Shown piece by piece: positions 1 through 6,950 of a stretch of 16,323 bases of DNA. Source of the DNA: Deltaproteobacteria bacterium (GTDB lineage: Bacteria; Desulfobacterota; Deferrisomatia; Deferrisomatales; Deferrisomataceae). The notes beneath the pieces are model-generated. The model had not been told where the DNA came from and made no database searches. It saw only the letters and a list, made by a program, of their open reading frames with translations. Every line of letters starts with the position of its first letter. The first letter of the stretch is position 1. The stretch lies in the NCBI GenBank assembly GCA_013152215.1, contig JAADGT010000375.1, positions 1,464 to 17,786 on the forward strand, in the 5' to 3' direction. A program made the translations under genes and the position numbers.

Positions 1-633
1 CGGGGAATCTTGACCGATGTGGTCGAGATCGATCCCAACGTCTTGGACGCAGCGCGACGGTTTTTCGGCTTCCGGGCGAAGGGTGCCGTGTACGTGGAGG
101 ACGCGCGGATCCACCTGGCGCGTCCGGGAAAGCGCTACGACTACGTACTGATCGACGTGTTCAACGGCGACGGTGTGCCGGCCCACATGGTGAGTCTCGA
201 AGCGTTCCGCGCCGCCAAAGTCCGCCTGTCCGAGCGGGGCGTGCTTGCCTTGAACTTCCACGGCCGCATGGATCTGGAGAGGGGGGGGACCGCGGCCGTG
301 GTTCGAACCCTGCTCGAGATCTTCGACAACGTGGATCTGTACCCCACGTTCCAGCCGGCCGCCGGGGTCCACGGCAACGTGGTGATCGTCGCCTACGACG
401 GCCCGCCGACTCCCGTCGGTGCCGACGTGTTGGGGAGGGTACCGATACATCCCATGGCCCGCCGGGGGCTGGTCGGTTTTTGGACCCGGCGGGTTTCGGC
501 GCGGTCGGGAATGGTTTCAGCCCCCCTGCTGACCGACGACTACAACCCCATTGACCTCATGGATCTCGATCTTCGGGAGGCGGTTCGGCGGAGTCTGCTC
601 GCAGACACCCCTTGGGACCTTCTGGTGGATTGA
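1..633 (+). CDS. Spermidine synthase-like methyltransferase-fold protein, C-terminal part (partial at left edge)
   Basis: The frame is open from base 1, and residues before the first possible start (RGIL) continue a typical Rossmann strand, so the gene begins outside the window. The visible part has the landmarks of the polyamine synthase family: VVEIDP at the nucleotide-binding strand, an EDAR motif followed by a hydrophobic stretch, YDYVLIDVF after the next strand, and LTDDYNPID near the C-terminus, matching the TDD-x-x-P family signature. Spermidine synthases transfer aminopropyl from decarboxylated SAM to putrescine. Many bacterial relatives are fused to an N-terminal membrane domain and have no proven polyamine role, and that part would lie outside this window. 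It ends 16 bases before the parvulin gene at 650, so co-transcription is possible. Family is fairly sure; substrate is not. Confidence 0.8.
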   Translation, partial: RGILTDVVEIDPNVLDAARRFFGFRAKGAVYVEDARIHLARPGKRYDYVLIDVFNGDGVPAHMVSLEAFRAAKVRLSERGVLALNFHGRMDLERGGTAAVVRTLLEIFDNVDLYPTFQPAAGVHGNVVIVAYDGPPTPVGADVLGRVPIHPMARRGLVGFWTRRVSARSGMVSAPLLTDDYNPIDLMDLDLREAVRRSLLADTPWDLLVD

Positions 634-649
634 GTGAGGAGCGGAAGAG

Positions 650-1663
650 ATGATCCGAAAGCTCGTCGTTTGCGCAGCGGTTGTTGCACTCGCTTTCTTG
701 GTCCCCGGCCGTCCGGCGATGGCTACGGGCGATGCGTCACCGGCCGAGACCTCCGGGGAGACAAAGGCTCCCCCCCTTGACCCGGACACGCCGGTTCTTC
801 GGATCAACGGCCGCGACGTGGGCGAGATCTGGTACGAGAGGGCGCTGGCCCAGACCGCGGCGGAGCTGGAGCCCGCCTCTCAGGCCCACGGCGTGGACAA
901 CGCAATGGTGCGGGAGAAGGCCATGGAGCGCCTGATCGAACAAGAGCTGCTCTACGACCTGGCCATGCGTCAGCAGATTCCAGGGCTCGACGAGGAGGTG
1001 GAGCGGAGGTTCCGGGCGTTCGTAGAACGGGTAGGGGGCAAGGAAGAGTTCAAGAAACAACTGGCCGTCCAGGGCATGGAGGAGCGGCACGTCCGCCACA
1101 TCATTCGCAGGGAGCTAGCCAACGCTTGGTACGTGGAGAACGTAATCGGCCGCAACGTCACCGTGACCGAAGAAGAGGCCCGAGCCTATTACGACGCCAA
1201 AAAAGGCCGGGAGTACGTCCACCCGGAGATGCGGAAGATCTATCAGATCTTGGCGGCTGCGAGCCGGGGCAAGGAGGCCGCGTTGGCTCGGCTCGCAGAG
1301 GTGCGGCGGCGCTACGAGCAAGGAGAAGGGTTCGGCCCTCTTGCGCAGGAGTTTTCGGACGAACCCGCGAGCCGGCTGCAGCAGGGGTTCATCGGGTATC
1401 GCACCCGCGACGACCTCCCGCCCCAGGTGGCCGAGGCGTGTTTTTCGGTCAAACCGGGTGAGCTGACGCCGGTCGTGGAGACGCGGTTCGGGTACCACGT
1501 GTTCCTGGTCACTGAGATCGTGCCCCCCGAGAACCGAAGCTTCGAGGAGGTAAGGGAAGAGGTGTTCCAGAAGGCCCGGGCGATCAAACTGAAAAGAGCC
1601 GTTGAGGCGGCCCTGAAGCAGGCCGGGCGGGAGGCAAAGGTGGAGATCCTGTTGCCTCACTGA
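650..1663 (+). CDS. Exported SurA/PpiC-type peptidyl-prolyl isomerase (337 aa)
   Basis: A Sec signal peptide occupies about residues 1-25 (charged start, hydrophobic VVCAAVVALAFLV, then an Ala-rich cleavage region), so the product acts in the periplasm. Residues about 45-175 form a charged helical SurA-N-like chaperone domain. Residues about 190-290 form a parvulin domain, with EFSDEPAS and the late FGYHVFLV strand that carries the conserved His of the family. The usual GG before the loop is QQG here. The C-terminal helix (RSFEEVREEVF) is typical of PpiC proteins. The chosen ATG follows a GGAG-containing ribosome site at a suitable distance. Parvulins catalyse cis-trans proline isomerisation and act as holdases. 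Its position upstream of five exported cytochromes suggests it helps fold them, which is inference. Confidence 0.87.
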   Translation: MIRKLVVCAAVVALAFLVPGRPAMATGDASPAETSGETKAPPLDPDTPVLRINGRDVGEIWYERALAQTAAELEPASQAHGVDNAMVREKAMERLIEQELLYDLAMRQQIPGLDEEVERRFRAFVERVGGKEEFKKQLAVQGMEERHVRHIIRRELANAWYVENVIGRNVTVTEEEARAYYDAKKGREYVHPEMRKIYQILAAASRGKEAALARLAEVRRRYEQGEGFGPLAQEFSDEPASRLQQGFIGYRTRDDLPPQVAEACFSVKPGELTPVVETRFGYHVFLVTEIVPPENRSFEEVREEVFQKARAIKLKRAVEAALKQAGREAKVEILLPH

Positions 1664-1680
1664 CCCCGACTTCAGGGGGC

Positions 1681-1720
1681 GTTGGTGATTTGACGCACAT
1701 GGAGTTGGGTGATTTCGCGC
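1681..1720 (+). promoter_or_regulatory. Paired direct repeats, candidate upstream activator sites
   Basis: Two copies of GTTGG(G)TGATTT start at 1681 and 1704; their TGATTT cores at 1686 and 1710 are 24 bases apart, about two helical turns. A third copy of the core occurs inverted as GAAATCA at 1773-1779, inside the palindrome CTGAAATCAG. The pair lies about 100-135 bp upstream of the -24 element at 1815, the normal range for sites bound by sigma-54 enhancer-binding proteins. The function is inference, and no regulator gene is present in the window. Confidence 0.4.
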
Positions 1721-1740
1721 CGACGGTACCCCTGGCGGTG

Positions 1741-1753
1741 GGATCGAAGATCC
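1741..1753. repeat. Perfect inverted repeat GGATC-GAA-GATCC
   Basis: A 5-bp perfect inverted repeat with a 3-base centre lies between the TGATTT repeats and the -24/-12 promoter. It could be a small operator or be incidental; in GC-rich DNA a palindrome this short is weak evidence. Confidence 0.25.
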
Positions 1754-1814
1754 TCTGTGGGCACATCTGGCTGAAATCAGAAGGAATGCTGCCCCTGTCC
1801 GTGGATGGTGTTCG

Positions 1815-1830
1815 TGGCAAAAGAATTGCA
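1815..1830 (+). promoter_or_regulatory. Sigma-54 (RpoN) -24/-12 promoter
   Basis: TGGCAAAAGAATTGCA matches the sigma-54 consensus TGGCACG-N4-TTGCW at the invariant GG (1816-1817) and GC (1828-1829), with the exact required spacing. It is preceded by plausible activator repeats. Transcription would start near 1841, about 43 bases before the ATG at 1884 and ahead of its strong GGAGGAGG ribosome site. It is the only -24/-12 match I found in the intergenic gaps I read. It would drive the second parvulin and the cytochrome genes behind it, under a two-component or other enhancer-binding activator. Confidence 0.7.
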
Positions 1831-1883
1831 TTCTCTTGGTGCGGCCGAGGGCCTGTCTTGGGCCGTCGGTCGGAGGAGGCGGA

Positions 1884-3494
1884 ATGAAACGCACTGCGTT
1901 GTTCCTACAATGGATGGCGGCCGTCGCCCTGGTGGGCGCCGTGGCGGGGCGACCCGCGGCTGCTGCGGCCAAGGGGGCTCCCGACGAGGTGGTGGCCCGG
2001 GTGGACGGAGAGCCGATCTACCGCGAGGAGGTCCTGCACCTGGCTCGCTTCGAGATGGGGCTCGAGCGCGAGGAGGTCACGGGGCGGCGGTACGCAGAGG
2101 CCCTCAAGAAAGCCATCACCAACCACGCTCTCTTTCGCTTGGTGCAGCAGAGGGCGCCGGAGCTTCTGCCCCATGCCGAGCGGGCCGCCACTTTGGCGAT
2201 GGCCCGTGACTACTACAACGCCTACTACGCCCGGGTGGCGATGCCGGCCGCGCGAAAGAGGATGACGGTCGAGAAGGTGATGGAACAGATCCCCCAGCGC
2301 GAGGATCTGGTGTTCCTGTATCAGATCACGATGGCCGACCGGCAGGCCCTTGAGGATCTCCGACGTCGCATCGTGGACGGGGAGATCTCTTTCGAGGAGG
2401 CAGCCCGAAAGTACAGTCAGGGCCTCACGGCAAAGATGGGGGGGCAGGTGGGCGGAGTGGCCCGGTCCGACGACCGGTACTACCCCGAAACCATCCGGAT
2501 GCTGTTCGACGAGATGGCGGTGGGGGAGATCAGCCCGGTGGTGGACGAGCGGCTGGGCCCGGCCATTTTCTGGGTGAAGGACCGCAAGAGCGCCGAGGAG
2601 GTTCGGAGGGCCGAAGCGGAAAGCGTGCTAGACGACTACGTCGAAGCCGACGCCAAGAACTACTGCTGGGAGAAGACCTTCGAGTATGCGGACTCGTCCC
2701 CCGACACCGAACTCCTGATCCGGGAGGCCGAGGCCCAGCAGTTCGTGGACGATCTCGACCGGGTGGTGTTCCGGGTGGACGGCCAGGCCTACACGGCCCG
2801 GGACCTGATGGCCCGGTCGGGGGGGCGGGTGCACAGCCTAAAGGACATCACGACGATTGCCGAAAACGCGTTTCGTGATCTGATTTTGACCCGGTTGTTC
2901 ATCGACCGGTTCGGGGAACACGAGGCATTCTCGCACCGGAAGAGCGCCCTGCTCAAACAGTTCGCGGCACGGCTGTGGTTTCGGGAACAGACCCGAGATC
3001 TTACCGTCACCGACGACGAGGTGGACCGGTACCTGGCGGAGCACCAAGAGAAGTATGCCCTGCCCGACCGGGTCGATCTGGGGGTGATCTACGTCAAGAC
3101 CGAGAAGCGGCTGAGGCAGGTGCAGGAGAGGCTTCGGATCGAGGACTTCGAGATCGTGGCCAAGGGCTGGGCACAGAACAAGATCCTGGCCAGCAAGGGG
3201 GGGCGCGTGGGCATCGTGCCGGTCAGTAAGGTGCAGGGGGGCTTGGCGTCGGTGGAGCCCGGTACCGTGCTGGACCCCGTGTATATCGACCAGGGGGAGA
3301 ACCCAGGGTATTACGTTTTCAAGGTGTACCGCTACTACCCGGCGGAGCCGGGCACCCGCGAGAATCTGGGCGACGAGGTGATCGGCGGGGTCCGGTCCAT
3401 CATCATGGCGGAAAAGCGTAAGGAACGGCTGGGTGCCCTGGTCAAGGAAGCCATGGCCGATGTTCGGGTCGAGGTGTTGACGGACATCATGTGA
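1884..3494 (+). CDS. Exported parvulin-like foldase/chaperone with two degenerate PPIase domains (536 aa)
   Basis: The ATG at 1884 was chosen because GGAGGAGG (1872-1879) lies just upstream and the residues that follow form a signal peptide (MKRTALFLQ, a hydrophobic run, then an Ala-rich end near residue 30). Residues about 35-130 resemble the SurA N-terminal helical domain (DEVVARVDGEPIYREEVL). A parvulin-like segment follows at about 145-240 (SFEEAARKYSQG, GGQVGGV, GEISPVV). After a helical linker, a second parvulin-like segment lies at about 390-495 (GGRVGIVPVS, YYVFKVYRY). Both late strands lack the His of the family's FGYH motif (LGPAIFWV in the first), so catalysis may be weak and the protein may work mainly as a periplasmic holdase. 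It is the first gene after the sigma-54 promoter and is followed by the FnIII-NHL gene after 62 bases, which suggests a dedicated role in cytochrome assembly. Confidence 0.8.
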   Translation: MKRTALFLQWMAAVALVGAVAGRPAAAAAKGAPDEVVARVDGEPIYREEVLHLARFEMGLEREEVTGRRYAEALKKAITNHALFRLVQQRAPELLPHAERAATLAMARDYYNAYYARVAMPAARKRMTVEKVMEQIPQREDLVFLYQITMADRQALEDLRRRIVDGEISFEEAARKYSQGLTAKMGGQVGGVARSDDRYYPETIRMLFDEMAVGEISPVVDERLGPAIFWVKDRKSAEEVRRAEAESVLDDYVEADAKNYCWEKTFEYADSSPDTELLIREAEAQQFVDDLDRVVFRVDGQAYTARDLMARSGGRVHSLKDITTIAENAFRDLILTRLFIDRFGEHEAFSHRKSALLKQFAARLWFREQTRDLTVTDDEVDRYLAEHQEKYALPDRVDLGVIYVKTEKRLRQVQERLRIEDFEIVAKGWAQNKILASKGGRVGIVPVSKVQGGLASVEPGTVLDPVYIDQGENPGYYVFKVYRYYPAEPGTRENLGDEVIGGVRSIIMAEKRKERLGALVKEAMADVRVEVLTDIM

Positions 3495-3556
3495 GGGGGC
3501 CCACGGCGTTGGGGAGAGTGTTCTTTCATTCCACCTTTTGGGTACGGAGTGGCGCG

Positions 3557-5173
3557 ATGATCAAGAAGGCTCGGTGGACGAGGGGGATGGTCGCTGTCTT
3601 GGTGTGGCTCGCGGTGGTGATGGCTGGGGGCGATGTGTGGGCAGCGGGCGGCCCGAACTGGATGCCGAATTTCCCGATGAGGCTGGGTGCGGCAGGGGCG
3701 ATGGGCATGTGGATGCCCTTGCCGGGGGCTACGGAATACAAGGTGTACCGCAAGGTGGGCGAGGGTCAGTGGGAGGTGATCTACAAGGGACCCATGAACA
3801 ACTTCCAGGACCCGACCGCCCCTGCGGACCAGGATGTGGCCTACAAGGTGACGGCGGTCGTGGGAGGGACCGAAACCGACCCTTCGCCCGTGGCGGTGCT
3901 CAAGGGGCAAAAGCCCATCGAGCCGCCCACGAACCTGGTGTTCCGGCTCGACCGTATCAACAAGGCGGTTCATCTTCGTTGGAATCTGGCCGACGGGGCG
4001 TCGTTCTACAACGTGTACCGGGCAGACTCCCCGGACGCCGCCGGCACTCTTCTCGGCTCCGTCCAGGAGCCCAAGCTGACCGACCCCAAGGTGGAGGACG
4101 GCAAGACCTACTACTACTTCGTCACCGCGGTGAGCACCACCGGCCAGGAATCGAAGCGGGGTGAGCCTTTGAAGGTGAAGGTCAAGTTCCCCAAGGTGGC
4201 CAAGGTGAAGAAGTTTGAGTTCCGTCCCATCGTCATGAACCTCGTGACCACAACCAGAGGGGAGGAGTTCGCGGAGTTCCATAACCCAAGCGACATCCTG
4301 TTCCTCAACGGTCGGCTGTACGTAGCGTGCGAAGATGGCGTCCAGGTGCTCGACGCGGACGGCAACTACCTGGAGCGGATGCCCCTCCTACAGGAGAAGA
4401 TCGGGAGCGGCGAGTGGAAGCGGCCCCGCCGTATGGCCGTTTCGGCCGACGGAAACATCCTGTTCACGTTCCTGGGTGAGCCCACGGTCCGGGAAATCAC
4501 CCCGGACGGAACCACCCTGGTGCGGGAGTTCGTGGCTCCGAAGATGCCGAACCACCCCTCGAACCCTGGGCTAATGAGCCTGACGCCCGGGCCGGAGGGT
4601 ACCCTGTGGGCTACCGATGGCAACTATGCGGTGCTCGAGGTGCTGCCGGGCGACGCCAAGGGCGAGGTGCCGGCCGACGCGGTGCGGTGGATCGGGTTCC
4701 CCAGGGCCACGAAGGAAAAGTACGACCCCAAAAAGCACGGCGACCGGTACATCGCGCCGTCCCGAATCCGGTACCTGCCGGAACTCGGCGGCCGGATCTA
4801 CGTGCAGGAGGCAGGCGAGGGCCGGCTGGCCGCCGTGGATCCGGACACGGGCAAAAAGCTGTTCACGGTGTTGGGTATCGGGAGTGGCCGGAACCAGGTT
4901 TCCCTCCTGTCGGACTTCGTCCCGTACGACGAGACTTCGGTTCTGATCGCTGACTCCCTGCGGGGGGAGGTGAAGCAGATCAAGATCACCAAGGCGGACG
5001 ACGACACCAACGGCGACTACCTGGCCAACCTGGTGGACGATCCCGAAGGCAAGCAGCCCAAGCTGCAGTCGATGAAGGGCAACGTGACCGTGATCCAGTT
5101 CGACCCCCAGCGCCGCAGGCTGTACACGTTGTCGGTGCAGGGCAAGGAAGTGGCCATCTACGACCTGCCTTGA
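3557..5173 (+). CDS. Exported FnIII-NHL beta-propeller protein, copy 1 (538 aa)
   Basis: The ATG at 3557 has GGAGT six bases upstream and begins a signal peptide (MIKKARWTRG, hydrophobic core, cleavage near VWAA at 27-30). The mature part starts with two fibronectin type III-like modules at about 38-115 and 122-210, with repeated YKVYRK / YNVYRA strands and a YYYFVTAV strand. Residues about 235-538 read as six NHL/six-bladed-propeller repeats, for example NPSDILFLNGRLYVA, MAVSADGNILFTF and LTPGPEGTLWATDG. No haem motif and no catalytic residues are visible, so binding or scaffolding is the likely job. It is paralogous to the protein at 12251-13807: both share FPMR.G followed by LP.PGA..Y.V.R. 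It directly precedes a nonahaem cytochrome, and from memory NHL proteins recur near Geobacter multihaem cytochromes. The role is inferred. Confidence 0.82.
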   Translation: MIKKARWTRGMVAVLVWLAVVMAGGDVWAAGGPNWMPNFPMRLGAAGAMGMWMPLPGATEYKVYRKVGEGQWEVIYKGPMNNFQDPTAPADQDVAYKVTAVVGGTETDPSPVAVLKGQKPIEPPTNLVFRLDRINKAVHLRWNLADGASFYNVYRADSPDAAGTLLGSVQEPKLTDPKVEDGKTYYYFVTAVSTTGQESKRGEPLKVKVKFPKVAKVKKFEFRPIVMNLVTTTRGEEFAEFHNPSDILFLNGRLYVACEDGVQVLDADGNYLERMPLLQEKIGSGEWKRPRRMAVSADGNILFTFLGEPTVREITPDGTTLVREFVAPKMPNHPSNPGLMSLTPGPEGTLWATDGNYAVLEVLPGDAKGEVPADAVRWIGFPRATKEKYDPKKHGDRYIAPSRIRYLPELGGRIYVQEAGEGRLAAVDPDTGKKLFTVLGIGSGRNQVSLLSDFVPYDETSVLIADSLRGEVKQIKITKADDDTNGDYLANLVDDPEGKQPKLQSMKGNVTVIQFDPQRRRLYTLSVQGKEVAIYDLP

Positions 5174-5364
5174 GGCAGGGGACCCGGGGTGCGGCTGGGT
5201 AAGGCCCCGCCCCACCGGCACGGGAGGAGGAGCGATACCGGACCGAACACGCGGGCTGAGCCGGGTCCGCAACCAAGTCTTGGAACGGGGCACCGAGCAG
5301 CCGCGGCGACAACGCCGACCCCATGCGAACCGCGGGTTCAACCATGACCAGAGGAGGAAGTGCC
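5174..5364 (+). other. 191-base leader before the nonahaem cytochrome gene with a possible stem-loop
   Basis: This is one of the longest gaps inside the cluster. It holds an imperfect hairpin with outer arms CGGACC (5239-5244) and GGTCCG (5264-5269) and an inner CGG/CCG pairing, and then the strong ribosome site of the cytochrome gene. I saw no T-tract, so it is not a clear terminator, and I did not find the conserved GACGCAAAGCC element of GEMM riboswitches. It may be an mRNA-stability or processing element, or nothing. Confidence 0.25.
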
Positions 5365-6936
5365 GTGAAAACGAAGAGGATGCTTTTTGCCGCACTGGCG
5401 GCGGTCGCCCTGACCGCCGGCCCGGCGCTCGCGGCGGTGAACGGTAGCCACCACGACCTCAGCGTCTACCAGGGCGCCACCGAGGTGTGCCTGTACTGCC
5501 ACGGCCTGTTGGACACGACCGTACCCACCGGGAACTATGGCAACGTGGGGGAGCTGTGCCTGAGCCGCTGCCACAACGGTTCGGGGCAGGTCTCGGCCGG
5601 CGACGTCGTGCCCCAACGGGCCGCGACCCTCGACGAGTCCGGGAACGTGGTGGGGCCCACCTACACGGTGGACGCCGTGAACGTGACCAACGGGTACGCC
5701 CACGGGCTCAATCCGGCGGACCTGCTGGTTCCCACCACGGGAGCCCAGGTCACCTTCGACGCGATCGGCCAGGCCCTGCCCTACGGCACGGCGGCCCAGA
5801 TCGAGTGCACCAGCTGCCACAACGTGCACTCCAACCAGAACACCCCCTTCCTCCAGCGCGACCTGTTCACGGGCGGCCCCGGCGGGAACCGGAGCTTCTG
5901 CGAGGCGTGCCACACCGCCCGCGGGAACAACTGGGCCGGCGGTGAGGCCGCGCCGAACGGCGAGCACCCGGTCAACTTCGCGCTGATCCTCAACCAGAAC
6001 GTCGGATCTCAGTATGGCAACCGCACCAACGCCGAGCGCTACGGCCGCTACATCAACCTGGACGGGAACATCTTCGACGTGGCCACGCCCAACGGCACGG
6101 CCCTGAACGACCCGGCACAGCACTATGTGCCCGGCGGCAAGGTGAGCGGGTTCGCCAACGCCGCGGGAGGCGAGACCTTCGGCTGCTACACCTGCCACGG
6201 CGTGCACGTGGACGCGAACGGCACCACGGCCCAGGTCAACCTGATCCTTCGGGACGCCGTAAGCGCGGACGGCCAGTGGAACCCGATCTGCGTGGGGTGC
6301 CACGGCCAGGAGAGCACCGGCCTCAATGACCCGAACCCCGGAACCACCCCTTACTACCACCCCGTGGGCTCCACGGCCAACGCCGGCACGCAGAGTTCCG
6401 GCACCATCTACACCTACACCGCCAGTACCGGCAACTTTTCGTTCGACGTGGACCTGGGCGCCATCCTCAACGCCGCGGGCTCCGGTCAGAACGGTATCGC
6501 CGACACCGTCGTGGGCATCGACACGGCCAACGGCGCGCGGCCCCGCTGCGGCTCGTGCCACGACGTGCACGGCGGTATCTCGAACTCCATGGCCCTGGTG
6601 GACCTGGACGGCACCCGCGACGGGAGCTTCACCGGCAAGATCTGCGACGCCTGCCACACCGGTGTGGGGCTACCCGACGTGGCGGACAATCCCGGTCAGA
6701 CGGGTGAGCCGGCCGACAGCCACCACCGGACCACCACCGCCGACTGGAGCGGCTCCACGTTCACGGACGAGGGCGACGGTGACGTTCTGAACCTGGATGG
6801 CACCAACGCGGCCTCCTGGCTCACCGCGGCCGATCACACGAACGGCCTGGGGTGCGCCGACTGCCACGTGTTCACGAGTAACAGCACGGGCGGTAACCCT
6901 GGCGGCACCACGCACAGCACGGCCCACAACTGGTAA
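5365..6936 (+). CDS. Exported nonahaem c-type cytochrome with one CX3CH site, copy 1 (523 aa)
   Basis: The GTG at 5365 is preferred over upstream starts because GAGGAGGAA (5351-5359) sits just before it and it gives a clean signal peptide (VKTKRMLFAALAAVAL, cleavage near ALA at 21-23). Eight CXXCH haem sites begin at residues 42, 148, 179, 274, 309, 395, 427 and 497. A ninth site at 65-70 is CLSRCH, with three spacer residues. The paralogue at 10893-12236 has a normal CYTCH at the matching place. Extra His residues for axial ligation include GSHHD near the mature N-terminus, TTPYYHPV and SHHRTT. It ends in AHNW, like its paralogue. It should be matured with covalent haem on the periplasmic side and act in electron transfer there or outside the cell. 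No lipobox is seen. The mature chain is rich in Asn, Gly and Thr. Confidence 0.92.
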   Translation: MKTKRMLFAALAAVALTAGPALAAVNGSHHDLSVYQGATEVCLYCHGLLDTTVPTGNYGNVGELCLSRCHNGSGQVSAGDVVPQRAATLDESGNVVGPTYTVDAVNVTNGYAHGLNPADLLVPTTGAQVTFDAIGQALPYGTAAQIECTSCHNVHSNQNTPFLQRDLFTGGPGGNRSFCEACHTARGNNWAGGEAAPNGEHPVNFALILNQNVGSQYGNRTNAERYGRYINLDGNIFDVATPNGTALNDPAQHYVPGGKVSGFANAAGGETFGCYTCHGVHVDANGTTAQVNLILRDAVSADGQWNPICVGCHGQESTGLNDPNPGTTPYYHPVGSTANAGTQSSGTIYTYTASTGNFSFDVDLGAILNAAGSGQNGIADTVVGIDTANGARPRCGSCHDVHGGISNSMALVDLDGTRDGSFTGKICDACHTGVGLPDVADNPGQTGEPADSHHRTTTADWSGSTFTDEGDGDVLNLDGTNAASWLTAADHTNGLGCADCHVFTSNSTGGNPGGTTHSTAHNW

Positions 6937-6950
6937 GGAGGATGGGGACC

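Noticed and set aside
5174..5364. GEMM (c-di-GMP/cGAMP) riboswitch before the cytochrome gene
   Set aside because: Such switches precede cytochrome genes in Geobacter, so I looked for the GACGCAAAGCC core here and in the gaps at 1664-1883 and 8644-8809 and did not find it. A covariance-model search would be decisive.
5338..6657. Long open frame on the - strand opposite the first nonahaem cytochrome
   Set aside because: The translation is low-complexity Val/Gly/Ala/Arg with no recognisable fold, while the + strand has nine ordered haem sites and a signal peptide. It is a GC-driven shadow. The same applies to the - strand frames at 6834-8267, 8942-9853 and 12200-13450.
6942..6950. ATG at 6942 as start of the pentahaem cytochrome
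   Set aside because: It overlaps the AAGGAGGA ribosome site; the ATG at 6951 is correctly spaced and gives the cleaner MKTK signal peptide seen also in the preceding cytochrome.
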